Assembly (NCBI GenBank): GCA_043739785.1
Contig: JAYUDN010000043.1
Span: forward strand, 1 to 22,205
DNA length: 22,205 bases
From: JAYUDN01 sp043739785
GTDB lineage: Bacteria; Patescibacteriota; Gracilibacteria; BD1-5; UBA2023
Direction: 5' to 3'
Positions within the stretch are counted from its first letter, which is position 1. Each line of letters begins with the position of its first letter. A model generated the notes under the pieces. That model made no database searches, was not told the DNA's origin, and was given only the letters and a program-made list of their open reading frames with translations. The position numbers and the translations under genes were made by a program. Positions 12,581 through 21,775 of this stretch are shown piece after piece.

Positions 12581-12914
12581 GTTTGAATACAGGGAGTGAG
12601 AGAGAGATTTTTATATCTACTGTAGAAACTTGGTGAATCTATTCCCATTGATGTATCTTTATCCAGATCTCGTTGCCATACCGAGGCACTCGAGGGATTC
12701 CTTTACCACTTTGTCGTCCTCGCGTAAGCGGGGGATCCATTCTCCTCATTCTGGATTCCGGTTTTCACGTGAATGATAAAATGAGAAAAGGGATTCCTCC
12801 ACTTCATTCCGTTTCACTCCATTTCGGTCGGAAAGACAAAAGTTTATTTTTTCTACTCTTCTACCATTTCTACCGCCCCATCGTCTCTACCGATTCATCC
12901 TTGAGTCATTCTTT
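12581..12914. other. Intergenic region between the giant gene and der
   Basis: This 334-base stretch has no supportable gene. A standard-code open frame of 93 codons (12673-12954) overlaps the inverted-repeat element and the der promoter and has a low-complexity Phe/Ser composition, so I treat it as non-coding. The only structure seen is the inverted repeat at 12714-12778. There is no obvious terminator hairpin directly after the giant gene. Confidence 0.6.
12714..12778. repeat. Degenerate REP/MITE-like inverted repeat
   Basis: The left arm 12714-12740 (core gcgtaagcgggggatccat) and the right arm 12751-12778 (core ctggattccggttttcacg) are imperfect reverse complements around a 10-base centre. 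The arms resemble the widespread dispersed element whose arms read roughly CGTCATTCCCGCGAAAGCGGGAATCCA. It probably folds into a hairpin in RNA and could also serve as a weak terminator. Confidence 0.5.
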
Positions 12915-12942
12915 TTGCTTTTTCTCGACTTTTCTCTATAAT
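12915..12942 (+). promoter_or_regulatory. Promoter candidate for der
   Basis: TTGCTT (12915-12920), a 16-bp spacer and a perfect TATAAT (12937-12942). Transcription would begin near 12949, leaving a leader of about 64 nt before the der ATG. It is the best sigma70-type match in the window. The same -35 hexamer and spacing recur before the VIT-VWA gene. Confidence 0.55.
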
Positions 12943-13012
12943 CCGCCCCAATAGTAGAAGAAACTCTTTCCTCTGTCACTCTTGAGTTCGTACGTCCCTA
13001 ATCTTCTCCTGC

Positions 13013-14560
13013 ATGTTTCCTCGCGTTACCATCGTTTGACGACCCAATGTCTGAAAATCTAGTATTTTCAATGCCCTGACCGGGCATCGGATTGCTATTA
13101 TTTCGGATATCGAGAATACCACTCGAGATATTATCGAATTCGATGTATATGATCATGAGCGTTCGATGCGCTATATTCTTTCTGACTCAGGAGGACTTGT
13201 ACTTGGAGATGATGAGGCGATTTTTAGCGATGTTCGTGAGCGTGTCGATGTGGCAATCGGCCGTTCTGATCTCATCCTCTTGGTCCTCGAGTATGATCGG
13301 ACGACGGAGCTGGATGATATTATCATCCGAAAACTGAGAAAAAGTGGAAAAAAAGTCCTCATCGTCGCCAATAAAGCCGATAACCAGGCGCGTATCCTGG
13401 AGTCATACAGTCACCTCGAGCTCGGTCTCGGAGAAGTCATCCCGACGAGCGCTATCAATGTACGAGGGATTGATCAGATTAAGGGGTATATCGCGGCCAC
13501 GCTTGAGTCCCTCGGATTCGAAAAAACTCCAGATCTTCCTGAGCTTGATGAGTCGATGCTGAAGCTTGCGATAATCGGTCGGCCCAATGTGGGGAAGTCA
13601 TCGATTGTGAATGCCATTTCCGGGGAAACTCGGTCTATTGTGAAGGATATGCCCGGGACGACTCGTGACGCTATCGATACCATCATCGAACATAACTGAC
13701 AAGAACTCTGCCTGATCGATACCGCAGGAATCCGAAGAAGTGGAAAGATCGGCTATGGAAATATCGAAGAGTGGAGTGTTCTCAGGGCTGAGCGTGCCAT
13801 CGAGCGATCCGATGTGGTCGCGGTCGTCATCGATGCCTTCGAAGGGATTGCTCATCAGGATCAGCATATCGTCAGTATCGCTCTCGAAGCGAAGAAGGGG
13901 ATTATCCTCGTCGTCAACAAGTGGGACAAGGTCCTCGCGAAGCCCGATGTCGGAGTAGATACCATCCTCGAGCGCTATATGGTGTACCTTTCGAAGAAAT
14001 TCGACTTCCTTTCGTATGTTCCAGTGGTATTTACCTCTGCGATTGATGGGAAACGTATTGACCTCATCCTGGATCACGCGCAGAAGATCAAACTCGAAAG
14101 ATTAAAGCGTGTAAAAACTGGAATATTTAATCAGTTTCTCCAGCAGATTAGCTATGATCATGCACCGACCGGGAATCGAAAGTCTCATAAACCGAAGATG
14201 TACTACGGATCACAGGTCGATGTCAATCCTCCGAAGTTTATCGTCTCGGTCAATAACGCTTCCCATTTTCACTTTTCGTACCTGCGCTATATCGAAAATA
14301 AAATCCGTGAATTTTTCGGATTCGAAGGGACTCCGATAGAGCTCGAGCTCAAGTCTCGAAAGAGTATGTTCAAACCGAAGGAAAAATGAGGTTCTCTCGA
14401 GGATCACTTTGGAGAGGGGAACGAGAAAATGGAAGAGGTAGAAACTGAGGAGATGAAGAAGCGCAAGGGAAATTCCAACGATAAAAAGGGGAAAGCATTT
14501 GGAGCGAAAAAAGCAAAATGAACTCCGGTAAGCAAAAAACCAACGGTGAAAAAGCGATAG
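13013..14560 (+). CDS. der: Ribosome-assembly GTPase Der (EngA)
   Basis: This encodes a 515-aa tandem GTPase that binds the large ribosomal subunit during assembly in the cytoplasm. Domain 1 has GRPNVGKS at residues 9-16, DSGGL (usually DTGGL) and NKAD near 119. Domain 2 has GRPNVGKS near 189, DTAGIRR near 236 and NKWD near 301. A KH-like domain follows, then a Lys-rich tail of about 50 residues that makes it slightly longer than typical Der (about 440-490 aa). Five TGA codons are read as Gly, including both P-loop glycines of domain 1 (13037-13039 and 13052-13054); any other reading destroys the nucleotide-binding loop. The ATG at 13013 places the P-loop at the usual distance from the N terminus. 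No Shine-Dalgarno sequence precedes it. The gene appears to be transcribed alone from the TTGCTT/TATAAT promoter upstream. Confidence 0.96.
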
Positions 14561-14650
14561 GGAAGCAATTGAGAATTAAGAATTGATAATGAATAATGAA
14601 GAATCGTTCTTGAAGCATAATAGTATACTCACTTAAATAAGGACACTACT

Positions 14651-14718
14651 TCGTCATTCTGAGGCACGAAGAATCCAGTTCATGCAAACTCTAGATCCTT
14701 CTTTCGTCGGAATGACCG
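14651..14718. repeat. REP/MITE-like inverted repeat (second element)
   Basis: The left arm (cgtcattctgaggcacgaag, from 14652) and the right arm (ctagatccttctttcgtcgg, continuing aatgaccg) are imperfect reverse complements. The arms match the common dispersed hairpin element with ends of the form GTCATTCTGAG...GAAGAATCC. It resembles the element at 12714-12778 in its outer CGTCATTC-like ends but differs inside, so the two may be related subfamilies. Placing it in a known family needs a genome-wide copy count. Confidence 0.5.
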
Positions 14719-14791
14719 GCACAAGAAATAGTCGTCATCGTGAAAGTTTAGTATGAACAAATAGAGTATATTCTTTCTGGGTATTTCTATT

Positions 14792-14821
14792 TTCACTGGC
14801 CTCCACTACCTATCGCATAAT
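14792..14821 (+). promoter_or_regulatory. Weak promoter candidate, possibly for a leaderless mRNA
   Basis: TTCACT (14792-14797), an 18-bp spacer and CATAAT (14816-14821). The expected transcription start falls at or within a base or two of the ATG at 14827, which would make the transcript leaderless. The -35 match is poor. Confidence 0.28.
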
Positions 14822-14826
14822 ACCCT

Positions 14827-15855
14827 ATGAATCTTCAGTTTCTCAAATCTCATCCGTTCTATGTGATCTTTTTCGTACTGAGCGTAGGATTTTTTATTTT
14901 TCAGGGATGGCTTTCTGGGCTTGCTTCTCTTGGAGAGATGCTCCTTATGACATGAGTATTTTCAGTCTGTATCAGTTGGATACTCTTTTTTATCCGGATG
15001 ATTTTCGGGAAGCGACCCTTTATAGATAAGAGCTATATATGGAAAACGGCACTCTGGATGACGGCTCTTCAGGCGATCCTTCACATCGGACTTTTTGCAT
15101 TCGCGTACTATGAGAATACACTTTCTCCAGCATCGCTCGGTCGGGTCGAGATTACCGATGGAGTCAAGACGGTCGTCTTCCAGCAGATGTCTCATATCGC
15201 TTCCGCATCCTTTTATGACGAAGTTCGTCAGGATATCGAGCGGGCGAGCGCGAGTGGATATACCATATTCTATGAGTGAATCGGTACTGGCAGTGAAGCC
15301 AGTTCGAAAGTGCTTGATACTGCCCTGGGTATACGATTTGATTCTGGAACCTATACTTCAGTTGCAGATATGATCGGTATGAGGGAGCAGGACTATCGCT
15401 ATCTTTTCTCAGGAATCCGTAGTCTATCATGAGTGATCAACGTTGATCTCTCCCTCGATGAGGTGGCTCGACTCTATTCGAAACTACCGGTTTCTTCTCC
15501 CGAGCAAAAACCGGCTCCTATTGATATTACGAGAGAACTCTCTGGAGCCCTCGACGCCCTCCGTCCCGAAGAGCGTCTGACACTACGATATATAGCTCGA
15601 TCTTTTCTGAATCTCATGCTGAAGAACAATCAAGATTTTCTCTCTTCTGAAATCGGATCCTTTCTCGCAAGTGATATCATGTCCGTCATCCTGGAGGACC
15701 GGAACGAGCATATAGCAGAGACTATTCTCTCCTCCAAATCCGACAAGATATATGCCCTCTACGGAGCGCTCCATTTCGAGGGAATATTTCAAAAACTCCA
15801 AAAATCGAATCCCGCTTGGAAGATAGTCCGCGTCGAATCGATGAGACCGTATTAA
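14827..15855 (+). CDS. Membrane-anchored TraB/GumN (TIKI-like) family protein
   Basis: This 342-aa protein has three N-terminal membrane segments (about residues 11-30, 37-58 and 70-95) and then a soluble domain to the end. The domain shows the ordered signature of the TraB/PrgY/GumN superfamily: FQQMSHIASASFY (His123), an FYEG block (Glu150, Gly151), RNEHIAETI near 292, and YGALHFEGI (His316) near the C terminus. Members include proposed metal-dependent proteases (animal TIKI) and the pheromone-shutdown protein TraB/PrgY. The substrate here is unknown. The usual Gly of the first GxxH motif is replaced (QMSH). Three TGA codons read as Gly, one of them inside the conserved FYEG block (15277-15279). 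An in-frame TAA nine bases upstream makes ATG 14827 the first possible ATG. The gene stands alone between repeat-bearing gaps. The family call is moderately sure; the enzymatic activity is inference. Confidence 0.75.
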
Positions 15856-16068
15856 GTAACAGTTACAAGTTACAGGTTTCAAGTTAAAAGTTGAACGTTA
15901 CAAGTTGCATGTTCGCGATAAAAAACTTCCTCAGTGTTATTTGTATCGAGATGGAGTCAAATATTTTCGTGAATAAGACTGTATGTTGTACGATTCAAAA
16001 GGAGAATATTGATTGGATATTATTCTGTTTGACCCCTGGAACCTGCAACATTCAACCTGCAACAGCAT
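15856..16068. repeat. Degenerate GTTACAAGTT-type repeats filling the gap before ftsH
   Basis: Right after the TraB-like stop codon, near-repeats of gttacaagtt, ggtttcaagtt and aaaagttgaa run to about 15915. At 16038-16068 related sequence appears in reverse orientation (acctgcaac, attcaacctgcaac). The two ends thus form a loose inverted pair about 130 bases apart, suggesting a decayed MITE-like element. A standard-code frame at 15891-16142 crosses it, but has no family resemblance and is probably not a gene. Confidence 0.4.
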
Positions 16069-16101
16069 CTTTAGCACCCATTCACTTTACGTGCGAAATA
16101 T

Positions 16102-16129
16102 TTGATTTTTCTATAAATATCGATACAAT
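16102..16129 (+). promoter_or_regulatory. Promoter candidate for ftsH
   Basis: TTGATT (16102-16107), a 16-bp spacer and TACAAT (16124-16129), with an expected start near 16136. This gives a leader of about 20 nt that contains no Shine-Dalgarno-like purine run. The 16-bp spacing is shared with the promoters called for der and the VIT-VWA gene. Confidence 0.4.
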
Positions 16130-16155
16130 TATTTCTCCATAAATCTTATCATTGT

Positions 16156-18111
16156 ATGCCCAAGAAACCAGTAGTAAAAAAACCCATCAAACATCAACTC
16201 CCACCGAATGTAAAGGTCAAAGAGTTCCATATCGATCTCTCTCCGAGGAAGTGGATTTCTCCTATTATATTGATAATTCTCGTTATCAGTATCGCCTACA
16301 ACTTCTTGAGCGATACCGGGAACACGAAGTATAACCGAGATATCGGACTTAATATCATCCAGTCAAACTACGCTTCTGGTCTCTACCAAGAGATCATCAT
16401 CGCCGGAGAAGAGATCCAAGCCAAGAAAATCCCCGTAAAAAATATCGTCAATGGAAAGGAAGTCTCCACTCAAGAAATAGATATCAGTCAGCTTCCTCCG
16501 TCGACCAAGATTACTGACCTCGGATTCTCGAACTCGAATAATACAACCAAGATCACCATCCAGGATCAGACCTGGAAGAAGTCTGTCGCTGAGCTGATCC
16601 CAAGCCTTGGAGGGACGGTACTCTTCGTGATCATCCTCTTCTTCCTCTTCACTCGTATGGGTCCAGGCGGAGCTGGTGGCGCTATGCAGTTTATCAAGTC
16701 CCGAGCTCGAGTCTATGATCCCGAGATGGATGAGAAGGTAACCTTCGAAGATGTCGCAGGTTCAGAAGAGGAAAAGAGTGACCTCGTCGAAGTCGTCGAC
16801 TTTCTCAAGAATCCAGGAAAATACAAAGCCCTCGGAGCAAAGATCCCTCGAGGGATCCTCCTTCAGTGACCTCCAGGAACCGGGAAGACACTTCTCGCTC
16901 GTGCCGTAGCATGAGAGTCGAATGTCCCATTTTTCTCTATCTCAGGTTCAGAATTCGTCGAGATGTTTGTCGGAGTCGGGGCTTCTCGTGTACGAGACCT
17001 ATTCCGCGAAGCTCGAGAAAGAGCCCCTTCGATCATTTTCATCGATGAGATCGATGCGATCGGAAAAAAACGATCACCTGGTATCGGAGGTGGTCATGAT
17101 GAACGTGAGCAAACCCTCAATCAGATACTGACGGAGATGGATGGATTCGATAATGATACCAATGTCATCGTGATGGCCGCGACCAATCGTGCGGATGTCC
17201 TCGACAAGGCGCTCCTCAGACCTGGACGATTTGATCGGAAGGTCACGATCAATCTCCCTACCCTCGAAGATCGTAAGCTCATCCTCGCGGTACACGCGAA
17301 GGGAAAGCCATTTGATCCGAAGGTCGTCTGGGATCGCATCGCTTCACTTACGGTCGGATTTTCTGGAGCCGAGATAGGCAACCTGCTCAATGAATCTGCC
17401 ATCCTTGCTGGACGTATGAATGAGAAAGAAATCACGCAGGAGATGATCCAGAAATCCGTCGAAAAGGTCGTGATGGGCAATGAGAAAAAATCCCTCAAGA
17501 TGTCAGAACATGAGAAAAAGCTCACGGCCATCCATGAGATCGGTCATGCCATCGTTGGGAAGATGCTTCCTCATACGGATCCCGTCCATAAGATATCTAT
17601 CCTCCCGAGAGGAGGAGCGGGTGGAGTCACTTGGTTTCTCCCAGAGAAAGACCGCACCTATACTTCGAAGGCGAAGTACCTCGATGAGCTCGCTACCCTC
17701 TACGGTGGTCGAGTAGCGGAAGAGGTATTCTTCGGGACAGAGTATATCACGACGGGTGCTTCATCTGATATCGAGCGAGCGACAGAGATTGCTCGAGCGA
17801 TGGTGATGAGATTTGGCTTCGATGCTGAGCTCGGTCCTGAGAACTATGCTCCGGATCGGGTTGATGGGAACTTCCTCGGTGCCGAGTCGAATCAGAAGGT
17901 GATTTCCGAAGAAACACAGAAACTTATCGATTCGAAGGTTCGAGATCTTCTGAAGACCGCCTACGCGAAAGCGAAAGAAATCATCACGAAGTACCGTGAA
18001 CTTCATGAACTCCTTGCGACTCACCTCATCGAACGAGAGGAGATGATACAAGAAGAGTTCGATGCGTACTTCGTCGATATGAAGGGTGTGCCTCAGAAAG
18101 TCGCGATGTAG
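16156..18111 (+). CDS. ftsH: ATP-dependent zinc metalloprotease FtsH
   Basis: This 651-aa membrane-bound AAA+ protease degrades misassembled membrane proteins and regulatory substrates as a hexamer in the inner membrane. A basic N terminus leads into TM1 (about 33-52), an extracytoplasmic domain, and TM2 (about 147-168). The AAA domain has Walker A GPPGTGKT at 238-245, the pore loop FVGVG, Walker B IIFIDEID and RPGRFDR near 356. The peptidase has the zinc motif HEIGH at 460-464 (most FtsH have HEAGH) and an Asp ligand candidate in SSDIERATEIARAM (Asp538). Two TGA codons read as Gly: 16867-16869, the first Walker A Gly, and 16912-16914. ATG 16156 gives the usual short basic N terminus. There is no Shine-Dalgarno sequence. 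It appears to be transcribed alone, with a hairpin just after the stop. Confidence 0.97.
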
Positions 18112-18137
18112 AGCATCGATTATCAGAATACAGAAAT

Positions 18138-18167
18138 AATAATCCCCTCAATTTTGAGGGGATTATT
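18138..18167 (+). terminator. Perfect 13-bp hairpin after ftsH
   Basis: AATAATCCCCTCA (18138-18150), loop ATTT, then the exact reverse complement TGAGGGGATTATT (18155-18167). It lies 27 bases after the ftsH stop. The stem is strong, but no long T-run follows directly, so it could end transcription inefficiently or protect the mRNA 3' end. A T-rich run comes only at 18189-18203. Confidence 0.65.
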
Positions 18168-18193
18168 GGCATAGTGAGCGACACAATATTTTT

Positions 18194-18221
18194 TTGCTTT
18201 TTTATACGGGGATAATATACT
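18194..18221 (+). promoter_or_regulatory. Promoter candidate for the VIT-VWA gene
   Basis: TTGCTT (18194-18199), a 16-bp spacer and TATACT (18216-18221), with an expected start near 18228 and a 17-nt leader before ATG 18245. The -35 hexamer and spacer length equal those of the der promoter. Its position rules against translation beginning at the in-frame TTG at 18194. Confidence 0.45.
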
Positions 18222-18244
18222 TACTCTTACCTAAATCAATACGT

Positions 18245-21200
18245 ATGATACACAAGCTTATTGTCTTTCTTCAGTGGGTAGAATCGAGCGAAAAACTCCG
18301 AAGTCGTGTCGATTACTTTTTCTCCTTTCTCTTCACTCTAGTAAGTATTTCTGCCATCTATGCACTCCTACGAGAGACTATATTTGAGCGATACTATTGA
18401 TACTATTCTTATGATGTATCCTCTCCTGGTAATATATTTTGACTCAATAGTGCGATTACTCATAATGGATATATCACTTTCTGAGTCATTTTTCTTCTTT
18501 TTTCGATGATCTGAGTGTACATCTATAGTATGTATAAAAAAATTGTGAAAAGAGAATTTTCGATCGTTCGATCAATAGTCAGTGGTGTTCTTCCACTCTT
18601 GATCGGGATTATTTTGCTTGCAAACTATGTTTCATCAGGTTCGACCTCACTGGGATGGTATACCTATATTTTCGCAGGAATATACATCGTTTCTCCTTAT
18701 ATACTCTTCCTTTCTTCATTTCGATCCCTCCATCGAGGATTTTTATCGAAATTTTTTGTATGATACATGGGTTATGTCATATCGACCCTTATAGGATTTT
18801 CTATTTTTCTCTTTCTCTTCACGATGAGTAAGTTCCTTTCTGAGGTATGAAATCAGCTAGTTCGTGAAATCTTTACGATCGTTCCGATATTTTTCTTGAT
18901 CGGTTGTATCTACCTTTTTGTTGTTTGGTTTATCTTGACATATTCGTGGGAAGAAATCGGAGAAGTTTCAGAACCATTTCGGAGAAATATTCTACGGGGG
19001 AGTATTATTCTTTCTTTTCTCTTTATCGTCATATGACTCAGTCCGAGCTGGAAAGATATCATCATAAATGAGCGTATTCATAGAGCAGAATACATTTTGT
19101 CTACGAAGTGAGAAACCAGAGACTCACTCAAAGAGGCTCAGGATATATGGCTTCTTGACTGGTCTTTCAAAGAGAAGTACCTCGATAACAATCTCTACGG
19201 GGAAGAAAAAAATCTCTATACCAAGATATTCGATACATCGATAGAAAGCGCTATCGAAGGTGCAGTGGATACTGAAGAATATCGTGCTCGAAATTCGAAT
19301 GCTACGAGTCAGCTGGCTCGTGCTGAGAATGCAAAAGTAACCCTCAATTTCGCAAAATATGATTCAGAGGTTCTCAGCGATCTCAGTGCCGTCAAGACGA
19401 CGGTAACCTATGAATTCCAAAACACAGCCTTGACGAACCAAGAAGTTATATTTAGTGTCGTCCTCCCCAATACAGCTTCGGTAATGTCTGATCTCAGACT
19501 GGGGCTTAATCTTGAATTTACTGGAGTGATCGCTCCTCGTGGTTCTGCATCGAAGGTTTACCAAGATTCCCTTCGTCGTAATACTGATCCAGCCCTTCTG
19601 GAGCAAACATGACCTGTTTCTTATCGCCTCCGAGTTTTCCCTGTGCCATCCTTGAATGATGCAAAATCACAAGGGCGCCAACAAGTGCAGTTTACGTATA
19701 TTTCACCACTCACTGAATCTGGAACTATTACCCTGGTCCCGAAGACCGATATTCTCAACCTGAAGCTTACCGAGAAATCTCAAATCCTGACTAGACTTAC
19801 TGAATGAGAGAAGGCTCTCGCTCAAGACTCTTACACAGGGAATGATATGACAGTACTGACGGTAGGAAAGTCGATAAAGTCTCCAGTGAATCTCACGAAA
19901 ACATATACAGATTATTGTCGGGTGAATAGCTATCCCCATATAGACCTCTCGAAAGTAGAAACATGAGTGAAGAGCCTTTCAAAAAATATAGTATTTTTCG
20001 ATATTTCGAAAAGTGTCGGAGAAACACCGAATACCAAGAAACGCTATCAGATGATTATCGATACTTGGAAAGCGAATGGAGTTTCTCTTGACCTATTTAC
20101 GTACAATTTCGAAGTCTATCCAAGTGGGTATAACTTAGACAATATAGATTTCTGGGGATCAACGGATATGTCAAAAATTATTGACTACATCGATAAAAAC
20201 AATATTTCCAATGCCAACATCGTCATAGTGACGGATGATAGCTCCTACGAACGAATGAACGATGAGATAAAATCTATTGATTACAAGAAATTGAAGTCAA
20301 ACCGCATATCGCTTATCCAAGTGGGAGAAAAGGTACGAACTCTAAAAACCGAGATTACAAAATCCATCCTGGCGACAGACTGAGCCATGATTATCACGAG
20401 TGAGAAATGAGATCTCTCTGAAACAGTGAAAAATATATTCACCGAGAAAAAATTGATAGAGAAATGCGAAGACTACACTGGTTCATCTCTTTCAGCTCTT
20501 CAGGCGCTTCAGGGGTATGAAGATATAAAGCAGGTAGCAGGAGAAACCTACTACTATTCATGAGAAGTCAGTAATCTAAAGGATGAAAAATACTCACGAT
20601 ATATCGGTATTAAACCGTCATTCCGAGCTATTTATGATAATGATACATATGAAGGTAAGACGAATTTCTGGGAACCTTTTCTATCGGAACTCAAACTTAA
20701 GTCAATCCCAGAATGGTATGTGAATACTCTTTCTCAACAGTCGTGATTGCCACATTCAACATCTATTGCCTGGGCAACTAAAGAAGGTGGATGAACTATT
20801 TCATGAACCAATGGAACTCAGATATTTATAGATATTCCGTCAAATACCGTACACTGGCAATTATGGGTAGACAATAACCTAGCAAAAGAGGTAGTAAAAG
20901 TCTTTACTCAGGAAGATATTGATGATCTATGGAAAAAGTCTCTCTACAATACACGTTTCGAGACAGTAAAAGAGAGTGACTTACAAATGCAAGAAGAAAT
21001 AGCACAAGCCACCCATATAGTCAGCCAAGCTACGAGTCTCATCGCTCTCGTGAATGATCAGCAAAGAGCCGATCTTGAGCAGTATTCGCAGCATGAAGAC
21101 AAGTACGATACGGATTATGAAAACCTGTCTCCCGATACTTCAGGAGGATTTGGATGAGGACCGACAGTTATGAGAAAGTGAAGTGCCCTAGAAATGTCAT

Positions 21201-21394
21201 CTCCGGAATCTCTAGGATTTGATGATGTGAGAGCTAGTCCTCAGAGTGTATGAAGTGATATGTCTACAGTATCGAAAGTATCCAGATGATCTCCAGAGTG
21301 AATACTTCCTTATATACTTGTGGTAATCCTCTTTCCACTGATTGCCTGGTTTGTGCTTCGCAGAAAACCAACTGTACAGCAAGATCGGAAGTAA
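18245..21394 (+). CDS. Polytopic membrane protein with VIT-like and VWA domains and a C-terminal sorting-like tail
   Basis: This 1,049-aa protein is assembled across about 22 in-frame TGA codons (Gly) and ends at TAA 21392-21394. About seven hydrophobic segments fill residues 20-280. A beta-rich VIT-like domain spans about 383-497 (VTYEFQNTALTNQEVIFSVV, followed by APRGSA and VYQD). A VWA domain begins near 578 with FFDISKS, an intact MIDAS DxSxS (Asp586, Ser588, Ser590), and a VTDDSS strand later. The last ~60 residues are Ser-rich with a SPEG motif near 1016-1019, then one TM segment (ILPYILVVILFPLIAWF) and a basic end (RRKP). This layout resembles MSEP-CTERM proteins, which have a multi-TM N terminus, a VIT domain and an exosortase-type tail; the match is by architecture only. 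Likely role: a metal-dependent adhesion or scaffolding protein of the envelope. It is transcribed alone, with a terminator behind it. Confidence 0.85.
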
Positions 21395-21484
21395 GCTATA
21401 CAGCCTCGCTGGTAAAGGACATATACTCCTGAGTGTATGATTTATATATTTCTTCAACACAGGATCCCTGAAGAAATAGTTTAG

Positions 21485-21515
21485 AAGAGCTTCTTAAAAT
21501 GAAGCTCTTTTTTTA
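21485..21515 (+). terminator. Rho-independent terminator of the VIT-VWA gene
   Basis: A 9-bp perfect stem, AAGAGCTTC (21485-21493) with GAAGCTCTT (21501-21509), around a 7-nt loop, merges into an uninterrupted T-run to 21514. It lies 91 bases after the stop codon. This is a textbook intrinsic terminator. Confidence 0.85.
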
Positions 21516-21586
21516 TGCACTTCTAGAGAAAGAAAAATTACCTCTTCTGGAAGATGAACATATGTTCGTGTATGATGAGAAGGAAG

Positions 21587-21775
21587 TTAACTTGCTCACA
21601 TCACAAATGAGATAGCATCCCGCTTTGCTACTTCGATAGCTTCCCAGATTCCCTCATCATTCTCGATTTACGAGAGAATTCTCTTCATTTCCGAAGATGA
21701 AATATCACTATCAGTGAAATCCTGAATCTCTGTTTCACTGATACTAAAAGAGATTTTTTGTAGCTCTATGATAAA
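21587..21775 (-). pseudogene. Decayed minus-strand coding remnant
   Basis: On the minus strand one frame reads IELQKISFSISETEIQDF...EMKRILS, a TAA (21668-21670), then IENDEGIWEAIEVAKRDAIS and FVM-Gly-AS to a TAA at 21587-21589. The amphipathic, acidic composition looks protein-like on both sides of the stop, and one TGA would read as Gly. There is no start codon ahead of the first part and I do not recognise the family. It may be a small broken gene, or two chance frames. Confidence 0.3.

Larger units (their letters stand above)
14561..14826. other. Intergenic region between der and the TraB-like gene
   Basis: It begins with an AT-rich stretch of near-repeats of aattaagaattga/gataatgaataatgaag type, then carries the inverted-repeat element at 14651-14718, then AT-rich sequence. 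No coding frame is supportable under table 25. A TAA at 14818-14820 sits just upstream of, and in frame with, the next start codon. Confidence 0.55.

Noticed and set aside
12673..12954. 93-aa standard-code open frame between the giant gene and der
   Set aside because: It crosses the inverted-repeat element and the der promoter, has low-complexity composition and no family resemblance.
15856..15915. CRISPR-like short repeats
   Set aside because: The repeats are about 10 bases, imperfect and without uniform spacers; no cas genes are present.
15891..16142. 83-aa open frame before ftsH
   Set aside because: It overlaps the repeat block and the ftsH promoter candidate and has no recognisable domain.
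13037..16914. UGA as tryptophan (table 4) or selenocysteine
   Set aside because: TGA falls at invariant glycines of P-loop and Walker A motifs; tryptophan or selenocysteine there would abolish nucleotide binding, and the codon is far too frequent for selenocysteine.
18194..18244. TTG start at 18194 for the VIT-VWA gene
   Set aside because: The TTG lies in the putative -35 box; ATG 18245 follows the -10 box at a sensible distance.
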